Of a stretch of DNA of 44,571 bases, positions 17,907-26,698 are shown piece by piece (positions within the stretch are counted from its first letter, which is position 1; each line of letters opens with the position of its first letter). The stretch lies in the NCBI GenBank assembly GCA_014376585.1, contig JACMRG010000123.1, forward strand, positions 1-44,571, given 5' to 3'. The notes below the pieces were generated by a model. It did not search any database. It was not told the origin of the DNA and worked only from the letters and a program-made list of their open reading frames with translations. Source of the stretch: Opitutaceae bacterium. Lineage in GTDB: Bacteria > Verrucomicrobiota > Verrucomicrobiia > Opitutales > Opitutaceae. The translations under genes and the position numbers were made by a program.

Positions 17907-18338
17907 ATGGCAGCCATCACCGACCCCTTCGCTATCGGCGGACTACCCGCCAAGGCGAAAATCATTCTCCTCGGTTCACCCGATTTTCACTCTGAAAACC
18001 TGATGAACTTAGTTTGTTCTTTGCACATTGAGCACGTCTCTCCCGCTGGCCTGTCGCGCCGGGAGATTTCGCGCCGCCCCGGCTCCGCTGAGGCGACTGA
18101 AGCCGCCACCATCGCCTCGTTGCGAAAGTGGTTCTTTGCGCGCAAACCTGATGCGGGATTTATCCTCACGGATTTCCCGGCTACGCTGCTCCAAGCCTTA
18201 GTGTTCGCTGAGTGGATGGACGCCCGTGACGAAACTTTCGCCGCGGCGCTCGCCGCTCCCGGTGCTTCCGCATCGGTGGTCGAATACTATCGCACCTTGG
18301 GCCTCCTCGTTGAAGACGGGGCCCCACTCGCCGCATGA
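17907..18338 (+). CDS. Adenylate-kinase-like protein lacking the P-loop (probable pseudo-enzyme)
   Basis: 143 residues. Gene order secY-X-map places it exactly where adk sits in many bacteria, and the sequence still shows the fold: KIILLGSP (residues 18-25) where Adk has IILLGAPGAGKGT, then GFILTDFPATLLQALVF (84-100) where Adk has GFILDGFPRTxxQA. But the glycine/lysine P-loop is replaced by SPDFHSEN, the DGFPRT Arg is Ala (FPAT), and the LID domain and the last third are missing, leaving YYRTLGLLVEDG near the C-terminus. It therefore cannot bind and transfer phosphate like Adk. It has an intact frame and is coupled to map by an ATGA overlap, arguing for a retained role. A functional adk must lie elsewhere. 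Chance similarity is the alternative; the synteny makes it less likely. Confidence 0.7.
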   Translation: MAAITDPFAIGGLPAKAKIILLGSPDFHSENLMNLVCSLHIEHVSPAGLSRREISRRPGSAEATEAATIASLRKWFFARKPDAGFILTDFPATLLQALVFAEWMDARDETFAAALAAPGASASVVEYYRTLGLLVEDGAPLAA

Positions 18339-19105
18339 TTCCGATCAAAGACAAAGTCGGTATCGCGAAAATGCGCGAGGCCTGTGCCATCGCAGCCACG
18401 GTGCTTGATCAACTCAAGCACCTCGTCCGGCCCGGTGTCACTACGCAGGATTTGGAGGAAGCGGGCCGCGATTTGATCACCCGTCTAGGCGCTCGAAGCG
18501 CCTGTTTTGGTTACCAAAACGGTTCACGCCGCTACCCCGCGCACACTTGCATCTCCGTCAACGAGGAAGTCGTTCATGGCATTCCTTCCTTCCGAAAAGT
18601 GTTACGCGAAGGGGATGTCGTTTCGCTCGACATCGTGGTTTGGCACGACGGCTACGTGGGCGATAACGCCTTCACTGTTCCCGTCGGCCCGATCTCGCCC
18701 GGTGTTGAAAAATTGCTCCGCGTTTCTCGCGAAGCTCTCGATCTCGGCATCAAGCAGGCGCAAATCGGCAATCGAATCGGCGACATCTCGCACGCGATTC
18801 AGACGCACTGCGAAAGCAACGGTTTCAGCGTCGTCCGCGACATGGTTGGCCACGGGGTCGGCCTCGCGATGCACGAGCCACCGGAGATCGCCAACTTCGG
18901 TCGACGCGGCACCGGCGAAAAGATCAAGGCCGGCATGACGCTCGCGATCGAGCCCATGGTTAATCTTGGCGGCTTTAAGACGAAAACGCTCTCCGACGGC
19001 TGGACTCACGTCACCGCCGACGGACTGCCCTCTGTTCACTTCGAACATACTGTGCTCACGACTGACCGCGGCCCCGATATCCTCACGATCCCGCGCCCGC
19101 TTTGA
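18335..19105 (+). CDS. map: Methionine aminopeptidase type I
   Basis: 256 residues, starting inside the stop of the previous gene. It removes the initiator Met from nascent proteins with small second residues. The metal ligands are visible: Asp in VVWHDGYVGDNAFTV (two Asp), His in MVGHGVGLAMHEPPEIANFG, Glu in LAIEPMVN and Glu in SVHFEHTVLTT. The His in AHTCISVNEEVVHGIP (substrate-side His79 equivalent) is also present. No N-terminal SH3 or zinc-finger extension exists. infA and rpmJ, which often follow map, are absent before rpsM. Confidence 0.96.
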   Translation: MIPIKDKVGIAKMREACAIAATVLDQLKHLVRPGVTTQDLEEAGRDLITRLGARSACFGYQNGSRRYPAHTCISVNEEVVHGIPSFRKVLREGDVVSLDIVVWHDGYVGDNAFTVPVGPISPGVEKLLRVSREALDLGIKQAQIGNRIGDISHAIQTHCESNGFSVVRDMVGHGVGLAMHEPPEIANFGRRGTGEKIKAGMTLAIEPMVNLGGFKTKTLSDGWTHVTADGLPSVHFEHTVLTTDRGPDILTIPRPL

Positions 19106-19158
19106 TAAATCCATTTTTCTGTTTTTAACTCACAACTCTCAAACTAACCCACCATACC

Positions 19159-19539
19159 ATGCCACGTCTCCTCGGCGTCGAAATCCCCGCGAAGAAGAAA
19201 ATCGCGTTCTCCCTCCGTTACATCTACGGCATCGGTCCGCAGCGTGCTGACCTGATCGTTAAAGAAGTCGGCATCGATCCCGACATGCGCGCTCAGGATC
19301 TCACGGAAGAGCAGCTCAACAAAATCCTTCATGTGATCAACGATCACAAGTGGGTCGTTGAAGGCGATCTTCGTCGCGATCACACCGCCAATTTGAAACG
19401 CCTCCAGGCGATCAATTGCTACCGTGGCGTCCGCCACCGCCGCAGTCTCCCGGTTCGCGGTCAGCGCACCAGCACCAATGCCCGCACCCGCAAGGGCCCG
19501 CGCAAGACCGTTGGTGTCACTAAAGCTAAGGAAGTTTAA
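19159..19539 (+). CDS. rpsM: 30S ribosomal protein S13
   Basis: 126 residues. [26 protein letters not shown] and the helix-two-turn-helix are followed by [29 protein letters not shown], the canonical P-site-contacting tail. S13 pairs with S19 in the head. It is the first gene of the alpha part of the cluster, 53 bases after map and 12 before rpsK. Confidence 0.96.
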   Translation: MPRLLGVEIPAKKKIAFSLRYIYGIGPQRADLIVKEVGIDPDMRAQDLTEEQLNKILHVINDHKWVVEGDLRRDHTANLKRLQAINCYRGVRHRRSLPVRGQRTSTNARTRKGPRKTVGVTKAKEV

Positions 19540-19551
19540 TCTCTCACTCAC

Positions 19552-20175
19552 ATGGCCGAAGAAAAGTCCGCTCCCAAGAAGGAAAAACCCGTCAAGGCTC
19601 CTGCAGCCGCTGGCGAAGCTAAGCCCGCCAAGGCTCCGAAAGCCCCCAAGGCCGCCGCTGCTGAAGGTGCCACTCCCGCCGCCGAAGGCGCCGCTGCCGC
19701 TCCCGCTGCTCCGGCTGCTGAAAAGCACGTCGAACTCATCGGTGGTGTTGCCCGTCAACCCACGGCCGAAGAACTGCTCAAGGAAGAAATCGGCACGATC
19801 AAGGTTCGCAAGGCTAAGGGTTCGAAAAACGTCACCTCCGGTGTCGCCAACGTTCTCGCCTCCTTTAACAACACGATCGTCTCGATTACTGACCACAAGG
19901 GCGCAGTCATTGCTTGGTCTAGCGCCGGCAAGTGCAACTTCCGCGGCTCGCGCAAGTCCACCGCTTACGCTGCCCAGATCGTTGCCCAAGATGCGGCCCG
20001 CAATGCGATGTCGCACGGCCTCAAGGACATCGTCATCCGCATCTCTGGTCCTGGTCTCGGTCGCGATAGCGCAGTTCGCGCTCTCCAAGCGATCGGACTC
20101 GAGATTACCTCGATTATCGACGTCACGCCCATCCCACATAACGGTTGCCGCCCGCGCAAGCGTCGCCGCGTCTGA
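19552..20175 (+). CDS. rpsK: 30S ribosomal protein S11 with an 80-residue N-terminal extension
   Basis: 207 residues, against about 130 in most bacteria. The S11 core begins near residue 85 ([20 protein letters not shown]) and ends with [18 protein letters not shown], both diagnostic. The first 60 residues are almost entirely Ala, Pro, Lys and Glu ([19 protein letters not shown]), followed by an acidic linker [19 protein letters not shown]. The codons are in frame and there is no internal start at the core. S11 lies on the platform near the E site. The extension would project to the solvent side. Confidence 0.94.
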   Translation: MAEEKSAPKKEKPVKAPAAAGEAKPAKAPKAPKAAAAEGATPAAEGAAAAPAAPAAEKHVELIGGVARQPTAEELLKEEIGTIKVRKAKGSKNVTSGVANVLASFNNTIVSITDHKGAVIAWSSAGKCNFRGSRKSTAYAAQIVAQDAARNAMSHGLKDIVIRISGPGLGRDSAVRALQAIGLEITSIIDVTPIPHNGCRPRKRRRV

Positions 20176-20216
20176 GCCCTCCGCCCAACTTACTTTAACA
20201 ATCAATATTTCCGACC

Positions 20217-20828
20217 ATGGCTCGTTACACAGGTCCCACCACTCGCATCAGCCGCCGTTTCGGCGTGCATCTGCTCGGCTCAGCCAAGGCGCTTGAGCGC
20301 CGCAACTATCCTCCGGGGCAGCACGGCCCGAAATCCCGTCGTAAGGTCTCCGAATATTCGGTCGGCCTCGGCGAGAAACAGAAGCTCCGCTACGTTTACG
20401 GCCTCCTTGAGCGCCAATTTCGTCGCACGTTCGAGATCGCGAAACGCGAGCGCGGCGTCACCGGCGAGCGCTTCATGCAGCTCCTTGAGACTCGTCTCGA
20501 CAGCGTCGTTTACCTCCTTGGTATCGCGAAGAGCCGAGCGGCCGCCCGCCAGTTCGTCAATCACGGTCATATCCGCGTCAACGGCCGCAAGCTCGACATC
20601 GCGAGCTATAGCGTGAAGCCCGGCGACGAGATCGAAGTTAAGAACGCCCCGGCCTCCCGCCAGTTTGCCACGCGCAATCTCGAGGAGAACCGCATCCGCA
20701 ACGTTCCCGGCTGGCTCACGCTCAACGCCGAAGCCTTCAAGGCCAACGTCGTCCGTCTGCCCAAGCGCGACGAGATGGCCCAAAATATCAACGAACAGCT
20801 CATCGTCGAGTTCTACTCGCGCTTCTGA
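20217..20828 (+). CDS. rpsD: 30S ribosomal protein S4 (zinc-free form)
   Basis: 203 residues. MARYTGPTTRISRRFGVHL opens the protein without the Cys residues of the zinc-binding form. The S4 RNA-binding domain is in RLDSVVYLLGIAKSRAAARQFVNHGHIRVNG, and the protein ends IVEFYSRF as expected. S4 starts 16S 5'-domain assembly and, in enterobacteria, represses the alpha operon. It precedes rpoA by 57 bases. Confidence 0.95.
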   Translation: MARYTGPTTRISRRFGVHLLGSAKALERRNYPPGQHGPKSRRKVSEYSVGLGEKQKLRYVYGLLERQFRRTFEIAKRERGVTGERFMQLLETRLDSVVYLLGIAKSRAAARQFVNHGHIRVNGRKLDIASYSVKPGDEIEVKNAPASRQFATRNLEENRIRNVPGWLTLNAEAFKANVVRLPKRDEMAQNINEQLIVEFYSRF

Positions 20829-20885
20829 GTTCTTTTCCTTCAGCCCTTCTTCACTTTTTTTCACAACCCGTCAGAGTTCATCACC

Positions 20886-21887
20886 ATGCCCAAACGCCTC
20901 GGAAAGTTCGAACTCCCCAGCAAGCTCACCAAAATCGAGGAAGGCTCCACGCCGACCTACTCTAAGTTCATCGCTGAACCCTTTGAGGCTGGTTACGGCC
21001 ACACGGTCGGCAATTCCCTCCGCCGCGTTCTCCTGAGTTCCATTGAGGGCGCCGCCATCTCCTCCATCAAAATCGACGGCGTGAACCACGAGTTCCAGTC
21101 CATCGATGGCGTGGTGGAAGACGTCACCGACATCGTGCTCAACCTCAAGAAGGTCCTGATCGTCTCGCACAAGCGCGACACCATCACCCTCACGGTCAAG
21201 GCCAACAAGGTCGGCCCCGTCACCGCCGCCGACACCCAGGCCGACGCGAATATCACCATCGTCAATCCCGACCAAGTCATCTGCACTCTCGACACGAAGC
21301 GCAATTTCGAGGCCGAGGTCGAAATCAAGACCGGCCGTGGTTACTATCCCGGCGAGCAGAATAAGAAGGAAGAGCAGTCCATCGGCGTCATTCCGATTGA
21401 TTCCCTTTTCTCTCCCGTTCGTCTCGTTAAATATTCGGTCGAAGCCACCCGCGTGGGCCAGATCACCGATTACGACAAACTCATCCTTGAGATTTGGACC
21501 GACGGCCGCATCACGCCCGACGATTCCCTGAAGCAGTCCGCTTCGATCCTGAAACATCACCTCGATGTGTTTGATCGCGTTAGCGAAGAGACCTACGAGT
21601 TCGAAAACCAGCAGTCCGAGGTCAGCGAGGAGCAGAACAAGCTCCGCAAGCTCCTCAACATGTCGGTTAACGAAATCGAACTCTCCGTCCGCGCCGCGAA
21701 CTGTCTCAATAACGCGAACATCACCACCGTGGGTGAACTCGCGATGAAGACCGAGCAGGAGATGCTTAAATACCGCAATTTCGGCAAGAAGTCGCTCAAC
21801 GAAATCAAGGACAAGCTTGAGGCCCTCGGTCTCTCGCTTGGCATGAAGTTCGACGAGCGCCTACTTGAGGCGAAGAAGGAAGCGTAA
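20886..21887 (+). CDS. rpoA: RNA polymerase alpha subunit
   Basis: 333 residues. The N-terminal assembly domain contains AEPFEAGYGHTVGNSLRRVL, the beta/beta-prime contact motif. After a linker around residues 235-255, the C-terminal DNA-binding domain reads LNMSVNEIELSVRAANCL...NITTVGELAMKTEQEMLKYRNFGKKSLNEIK, with the Arg equivalent to E. coli R265 in SVRAAN. It dimerises to nucleate core assembly and reads UP elements. The usual alpha-cluster position (rpsD-rpoA-rplQ) is kept. Confidence 0.97.
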   Translation: MPKRLGKFELPSKLTKIEEGSTPTYSKFIAEPFEAGYGHTVGNSLRRVLLSSIEGAAISSIKIDGVNHEFQSIDGVVEDVTDIVLNLKKVLIVSHKRDTITLTVKANKVGPVTAADTQADANITIVNPDQVICTLDTKRNFEAEVEIKTGRGYYPGEQNKKEEQSIGVIPIDSLFSPVRLVKYSVEATRVGQITDYDKLILEIWTDGRITPDDSLKQSASILKHHLDVFDRVSEETYEFENQQSEVSEEQNKLRKLLNMSVNEIELSVRAANCLNNANITTVGELAMKTEQEMLKYRNFGKKSLNEIKDKLEALGLSLGMKFDERLLEAKKEA

Positions 21888-21896
21888 AAAACATTT

Positions 21897-21957
21897 TTGG
21901 CACTCGCGCCGTCTGCTGCCGCCCTACGCTGCGACCGGATTGCCGATCGGGTGCCAA
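21897..21957 (+). promoter_or_regulatory. Inverted repeat spanning the rpoA-rplQ gap
   Basis: TTGGCAC (21897-21903) and GTGCCAA (21951-21957) can pair across a 47-base loop that occupies most of the 87-base gap. It is followed by an A-rich run (AAAAAAAACC) just before the rplQ start. A long-range stem that covers the gap could modulate rplQ translation or protect mRNA; nothing shows which. Confidence 0.25.
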
Positions 21958-21974
21958 TTTAAAAAAAACCGACC

Positions 21975-22481
21975 ATGCGTCACAATAAACACCACGCCTC
22001 TCTAGGCGTAACCGCTCCGCACCGTAAAGCGATGATGGCCAACATGGCCGCATCGTTGATCACCCACGGGCGGATCAAGACTACCTTCACGAAGGCCAAG
22101 GCCTTGCGTCCGTTCATCGAGAAAGTCATAACCAAGGCCAAAAAGGCCGCGTTGAAGACCGAGAAAAAAGACGCCATCCATCTTCGCCGTCTGGCCATGG
22201 CCGACGTGCGCGACAAGGACGCCGTGACCCTGCTCTTCAACGAAAAATATAAGGAGTTCGCCAACCGTTCTGGTGGCTACACCCGTATTTACAAGCTCGG
22301 GCCCCGCGCCCAAGGCGATGCCGCCGAGATGGCGCTCATCGAGTTCGTGAAGGCCGACGACCCAGGCTACAAGCAGGCCAAGAAGCCCGCCAAAGCCAAG
22401 AAGTCCAAGGTTAAGAAGATCGACGCTGTCGCTCCTGCCGCTGAATCCGCTCCCGCCGCCGAAGGCGACACCAAGGCCTAA
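21975..22481 (+). CDS. rplQ: 50S ribosomal protein L17 with C-terminal extension
   Basis: 168 residues. The core reads MRHNKHHASLGVTAPHRKAM, a spacing close to the family's RHRKxxxKLGRxxxHRxAML, then ITTHGRIKTTFTKAKALRP-like sequence and GGYTRIYKLGPRAQGDAAEMALIEFV, and ends at about residue 118. A 50-residue Lys/Ala/Pro tail (KPAKAKKSKVKKIDAVAPAA) follows. L17 lies next to the exit tunnel. It is the last gene before the strong terminator at 22524. Confidence 0.93.
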   Translation: MRHNKHHASLGVTAPHRKAMMANMAASLITHGRIKTTFTKAKALRPFIEKVITKAKKAALKTEKKDAIHLRRLAMADVRDKDAVTLLFNEKYKEFANRSGGYTRIYKLGPRAQGDAAEMALIEFVKADDPGYKQAKKPAKAKKSKVKKIDAVAPAAESAPAAEGDTKA

Positions 22482-22523
22482 AGCCACGAAGAAACTGCCT
22501 CGCGCAGATCCTTCCTAGAATTC

Positions 22524-22560
22524 AACGCGCCGACTATACCGTCGGCGCGTTTTTATTTTC
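22524..22560 (+). terminator. Strong intrinsic terminator closing the ribosomal operon
   Basis: AACGCGCCGAC (22524-22534), loop TATACC, GTCGGCGCGTT (22541-22551), then TTTATTTTC. The 11-bp perfect stem and T-rich tail lie 42 bases after the rplQ stop, on the coding strand. Confidence 0.92.
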
Positions 22561-22642
22561 TGCCGTCAGAACTGCACAGAGGAATTCTCGCCCCCGCCGA
22601 AATCCTTGCACCCCCTTGCCGCACGCGCCCAAAGTCGCCCGC

Positions 22643-22870
22643 ATGTTCGATCTCACCACCGGCGCCGTTTTCTACTGCGTGCTCGTGGCCGCCGGATTTC
22701 TAGGGCTATGGTGTTACTATGATCGCCGCGACCATTTGCGATTCGAGCGCGAACGTCGCAAGACCACTTTCCATTGCATCCGCTGCGATCAACTCTACAC
22801 GGCGCCCATCGACACCGAGCTCTGTAAATGCCCCCGCTGCGGTTACGAAAATAGCCGGTTAAAATTCTGA
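22643..22870 (+). CDS. Small single-pass membrane protein with a zinc-ribbon tail
   Basis: 75 residues from the ATG giving [14 protein letters not shown]; an in-frame ATG 27 bases upstream would add nine unrelated residues. Residues 5-24 form one membrane helix, followed by a very basic stretch ([13 protein letters not shown]). Two Cys pairs, CIRC (about 44-47) and CKCPRC with a following GYENSR, form a rubredoxin-like or zinc-ribbon knuckle in the cytoplasm. No enzyme motif is seen. It stands between the ribosomal terminator and guaA, 71 bases upstream of the latter. The function is unknown. Confidence 0.75.
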   Translation: MFDLTTGAVFYCVLVAAGFLGLWCYYDRRDHLRFERERRKTTFHCIRCDQLYTAPIDTELCKCPRCGYENSRLKF

Positions 22871-22941
22871 TCGCGCATTTGACGCCGGCCCGGGCGGTCG
22901 TGTTTTCTGAACCTCTCATCAACGCGTCTTTCGTTCTCTCC

Positions 22942-24483
22942 ATGCCACAGACCATTGCTGTTCTCGACTTCGGTTCCCAGCTTACGCAGGTCATAGCCCG
23001 CCGTATCCGCGAGTGCCAAGTTTACTCGAAGATCTACCACTTTTCCACACGCGCAGCCCAGCTTCGCGCGGATGGCGTCGTCGGTATCATTCTCTCCGGT
23101 GGACCGCAGAGTGTTTACGCGAAAACCGCACCGCATCCCGACCCCGAGATTTTTAAACTTGGCGTGCCCGTCCTCGGTATTTGCTACGGTGTGCAGCTCA
23201 TGGGTCATTTCCTCGGTGGCAAAGTCGCGTTGAGCAAGGCCCGCGAATACGGCCTCGGCCAGCTCACGATCAAGAAGCCAGGCAAGCTCTTCGCGGGCCT
23301 GCCTCGCACGCTGCGCATCTGGAATTCCCACGGAGACAAACTCACCGAACTCCCTCCCGGTTTCGTCGCCACCGCTGTTTCCGACAACTCGCCGTTCTCC
23401 GGCATCGAGGACAAGAAACGCGGATTCTACGGCATCCAGTTTCACCCCGAGGTTTTCCACACCGAACGCGGCGTGGACATGATCCGCAACTTTCTCGTCG
23501 GCATCTGCGGTGCCGCGCAGGACTGGACGACGAAAGATTTTATCGCGCACTCGGTGGCAGACATCCGCTCTAAAGTTGGGAAAGGTCGCGTGCTGCTCGG
23601 CCTCTCCGGCGGCGTCGATTCCTCCGTCGCCGCGGCGCTACTCCACAAGGCCATCGGCAAGCAGCTCACCTGCGTGTTTGTGGACAACGGCCTGCTCCGC
23701 AAAGGCGAGCGGGACTACGTCGAGGCGCTCTACAAGCGGAACTTCAAGATCGATCTGCGGGTCGTTGATGCCTCGGCGCTTTTCCTGCGTCGGCTCAAGG
23801 GCATTTCTGAGCCCGAACAGAAGCGCAAAATCATCGGTCGCACCTTTGTCGAAGTTTTTGAAAAAACCCTCAAGTCAATCGAAGGCCGCGCCGAGTTTCT
23901 CGGCCAGGGCACGCTGTATCCCGACGTGATCGAAAGCGTTTCCATCGCCGGTAACCCCGCCTCGCTCATCAAGACTCACCACAACGTCGGTGGCCTGCCC
24001 GAACGCATGAAGCTCAAACTCATCGAGCCGCTCCGCGAACTTTTCAAAGACGAGGTCCGCCAGGTCGGTGCCGCCCTCGGCTTGCCCAAGGAAGTCGTCT
24101 GGCGCCAACCGTTCCCCGGTCCCGGCCTTGGCGTCCGCGTGATGGGCGACATCACCCCCGACAAATTGGAAATCCTCCGCAATGCCGATGCCGTTCTGCA
24201 GGACGAGATGATCGCTTCCGGTTACTACTGGAAAGTTTGGCAATCCTTCGCGGTGTTTCTCCCCGTGAAAACCGTGGGTGTGTTCGGTGACGAGCGCACC
24301 TACGACTACGTCATCGCGCTCCGCATTGTTGAAAGTATCGACGCGATGACGGCCGACTGGGCGAAGCTGCCGCACGATCTGCTCGGGAAAATCTCCAGCC
24401 GCATCACCAACGAAGTGCGTGGCGTCAGCCGCGTCGTTCTCGACATCAGTTCTAAGCCACCCGCCACCATCGAGTGGGAGTAA
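22942..24483 (+). CDS. guaA: GMP synthase (glutamine-hydrolysing)
   Basis: 513 residues from the ATG giving [13 protein letters not shown]. It converts XMP, ATP and glutamine to GMP. The class-I amidotransferase domain carries the nucleophile Cys81 in GICYGVQ and the His168/Glu170 pair in QFHPE. The ATP-pyrophosphatase domain has the PP-loop SGGVDS (222-227), and the dimerisation domain ends in [13 protein letters not shown], the family terminus. The frame is open for 21 codons upstream, but those residues are not family-like. Confidence 0.97.
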   Translation: MPQTIAVLDFGSQLTQVIARRIRECQVYSKIYHFSTRAAQLRADGVVGIILSGGPQSVYAKTAPHPDPEIFKLGVPVLGICYGVQLMGHFLGGKVALSKAREYGLGQLTIKKPGKLFAGLPRTLRIWNSHGDKLTELPPGFVATAVSDNSPFSGIEDKKRGFYGIQFHPEVFHTERGVDMIRNFLVGICGAAQDWTTKDFIAHSVADIRSKVGKGRVLLGLSGGVDSSVAAALLHKAIGKQLTCVFVDNGLLRKGERDYVEALYKRNFKIDLRVVDASALFLRRLKGISEPEQKRKIIGRTFVEVFEKTLKSIEGRAEFLGQGTLYPDVIESVSIAGNPASLIKTHHNVGGLPERMKLKLIEPLRELFKDEVRQVGAALGLPKEVVWRQPFPGPGLGVRVMGDITPDKLEILRNADAVLQDEMIASGYYWKVWQSFAVFLPVKTVGVFGDERTYDYVIALRIVESIDAMTADWAKLPHDLLGKISSRITNEVRGVSRVVLDISSKPPATIEWE

Positions 24484-24538
24484 TCCCTGTATTTGCCGAC
24501 CCGCCGCGACCGCGCCAATCTCCATCACCCATCCGCCC

Positions 24539-25297
24539 ATGATCTCGAACCCAGTCCGCCGCCTTATGCTCTGCGTTGTTCCGCTGGCTCTCGCCGTTGC
24601 GGCGCATGCCGAACCTGCCGTCATCGCCAAGGCCCGTGCCTTTCTCGGGGCCGAGGCGGCACTCGATGCCGTGAAATCCGTGCACTACATCGGCACCCTC
24701 GTCACCGCTGACCCCGCCGATGCGAACAAGCAGACCCGCGCCACCGTCGAGATCGTGTTCCAGAAGCCCGGCCAGCAGCGCATCAATATCACTTACGAGA
24801 AAGCCATCGAGCAGACCGCCTTGGACAGCTACGATGCCTGGCAACGCCAGCAGGACGCGAGCGATGCGAACAAGTGGCGCCAGACATTGCTATCCGCCGA
24901 TCAGATCAAACGCCTTCGCGCCAACACGCTGGAAAATCTCACCTTCTTTCGCGGCCTTGAGCGGCAGGGTGGCCGGGTCGAAGATCAAGGCGCAGCGACG
25001 ATCGATGGTATTGCCTGCCAGAAGATCGCGTTCATCTACGCGCCGAATATCATCTTTACCCGCTACTTCGACGTCGCCACGGGCCGCTTGGTCCTCACCG
25101 AGACTGAAGCCGGTGGCGCCATCCGTGAGCAGGGCGAGACTACCGTTGCCGGAGTGCGCTTCCCCAAAACCATCGTCACCGTTACAAAGACCCCGGCTGG
25201 CAAGGCTCAGACCGTGACCATCAGTTTCGACAAGATCACCGTCAACGAGACGTTCCGCCCGTCGTTCTTCGCCGTTCCGGCCCTTTCTGCTCACTGA
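24539..25297 (+). CDS. Periplasmic LolA/LolB-fold-like protein of unknown function
   Basis: 252 residues from the ATG giving MISNPVRRLMLC. A signal peptide covers residues 1-24, cleaved after AHA; no lipobox Cys follows. The mature part, with ALDAVKSVHYIGTLV, then an alternating series of strands (VEIVFQKPGQQRINITY, ACQKIAFIYAPN, RYFDVATGRLVLTETE, FPKTIVTVTK), reads as the open beta-barrel seen in outer-membrane lipoprotein carriers and their relatives. It is 55 bases after guaA and 80 before hisD. It could bind a lipid or a lipoprotein; the fold assignment is an inference from strand pattern, not a motif match. Confidence 0.55.
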   Translation: MISNPVRRLMLCVVPLALAVAAHAEPAVIAKARAFLGAEAALDAVKSVHYIGTLVTADPADANKQTRATVEIVFQKPGQQRINITYEKAIEQTALDSYDAWQRQQDASDANKWRQTLLSADQIKRLRANTLENLTFFRGLERQGGRVEDQGAATIDGIACQKIAFIYAPNIIFTRYFDVATGRLVLTETEAGGAIREQGETTVAGVRFPKTIVTVTKTPAGKAQTVTISFDKITVNETFRPSFFAVPALSAH

Positions 25298-25377
25298 GTC
25301 AAAAGCGGGCTTTCCTGAGCCCCTCTTTTGCTCGGTTGGAGCCAAGCCTCGGTCACCTTCTCGACACCTTTCGTTTC

Positions 25378-26679
25378 ATGCGCACTCTCGCCACCGCCGA
25401 CAAAAATTTCACCGACGATCTCGCGGCTTTCTGCCGTGGATCGAGCGTGCCGCGCGAAATTTCCGACGCGGTTTCGGCCATCCTCGCCGATGTGCGGCAC
25501 CGCGGCGATGAGGCCGTGGCCCACTACGCCGCCAAGTTCGACGGAGCTAAACTCCGCGCCCGCGAGTTTCGCGTGAAGCCCGCGGATATCGCCACCGCAG
25601 CCAAACGGCTCCCGCCGGCTGAGCGTCGCGCGCTCGCCGCCGCGCACGCCAGCATCGTCGCTTTCAACAGCCGCGGCCTCGCAAAAAATTGGACCGCTAA
25701 AAATCCGCAGGGCGCGCTTGTCGGCGAGAAATTCGACCCTATTCGGCGCGTCGGCCTCTATGTGCCCGGCGGGCAAGTGCCCCTCGTCTCGACGGTGCTA
25801 ATGACCGCGACGCTCGCGAAAATCGCCGGCTGCCCCGAGATCGCGGTTTTTACGCCCTCCAATTCCTCTGGCAAGATTGCCGATGGTCTTCTTGCCGCGC
25901 TTCACTTCATCGGCATCGACGAAGTTTACCGCATCGGTGGCGTGCAGGCGATCGGCGCGATGGCTTACGGCACCTCCACGATCGTCGCCGTCGATAAAGT
26001 TTATGGCCCGGGCAACGCCTACGTCTGCGAAGCGAAGCGCCAAGTCTTCGGCACGGTCGGCGTCGATTCGCTGCCCGGCCCGTGCGAGATCATGATCATT
26101 GCCGCCGCCACCGCGCGCGCCGACTTCGCCGCCGCCGATCTCCTCGCCCAAGCCGAGCACGGTTCCGGTCGGGAAAAAATTTATCTTGTCGGCACCTCCG
26201 CCAAAATCATCGCCGCCATCGCCGCCGAGGTGCAGGTGCAGTTACCCACGCTCACACGCTCGGAAAAAACCGCCCGCGTCCTCGGCGACGGTTGGTTATC
26301 GGTCCAAGTCGATACCCTCGCGCAAGCCGCCGAGGTCGCCAACTACGTCGCGCCCGAGCATCTCGAGTTACTCGTCAAGGAGTCGTCGGCGAAAACACTC
26401 ACCAAGGCGATCACCACCGCCGGTGCGATCATGCTCGGTAATTTTACGCCCACCGCGCTCGGTGATTTTACCGCGGGTCCGAGCCACGTCCTGCCCACCG
26501 GCCGTGCCGGGCGTTTTTTCAGCGGATTGCGCGTCGCCGATTTCCAGCGTCGCACGAGCCTCATTCGATATGACCGCGCCGCCGTGAAGCGCGGTGCGCC
26601 CGTTGTTGCCGCGTTCGCCGCCATGGAGCGCCTCGACGCTCACGGTCGCTCCGTGTGCATCCGCACTGCTTCCCGCTAG
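25378..26679 (+). CDS. hisD: Histidinol dehydrogenase
   Basis: 433 residues from the ATG giving MRTLATADKN; the open frame reaches 14 codons further upstream. It oxidises histidinol to histidine in two NAD-dependent steps. The family features RRVGLYVPGG, DKVYGPGNAYV and LPGPCEIMII are present, as are the catalytic pair in NYVAPEHLELL (Glu and His) and the zinc-ligand region QAEHGSG. GPSHVLPTGRAGRFFSGL near the C-terminus is another signature. It is the first gene of hisD-hisC-hisB. Confidence 0.96.
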   Translation: MRTLATADKNFTDDLAAFCRGSSVPREISDAVSAILADVRHRGDEAVAHYAAKFDGAKLRAREFRVKPADIATAAKRLPPAERRALAAAHASIVAFNSRGLAKNWTAKNPQGALVGEKFDPIRRVGLYVPGGQVPLVSTVLMTATLAKIAGCPEIAVFTPSNSSGKIADGLLAALHFIGIDEVYRIGGVQAIGAMAYGTSTIVAVDKVYGPGNAYVCEAKRQVFGTVGVDSLPGPCEIMIIAAATARADFAAADLLAQAEHGSGREKIYLVGTSAKIIAAIAAEVQVQLPTLTRSEKTARVLGDGWLSVQVDTLAQAAEVANYVAPEHLELLVKESSAKTLTKAITTAGAIMLGNFTPTALGDFTAGPSHVLPTGRAGRFFSGLRVADFQRRTSLIRYDRAAVKRGAPVVAAFAAMERLDAHGRSVCIRTASR

Positions 26680-26698
26680 GCTATCGCGCCTGATAGCT

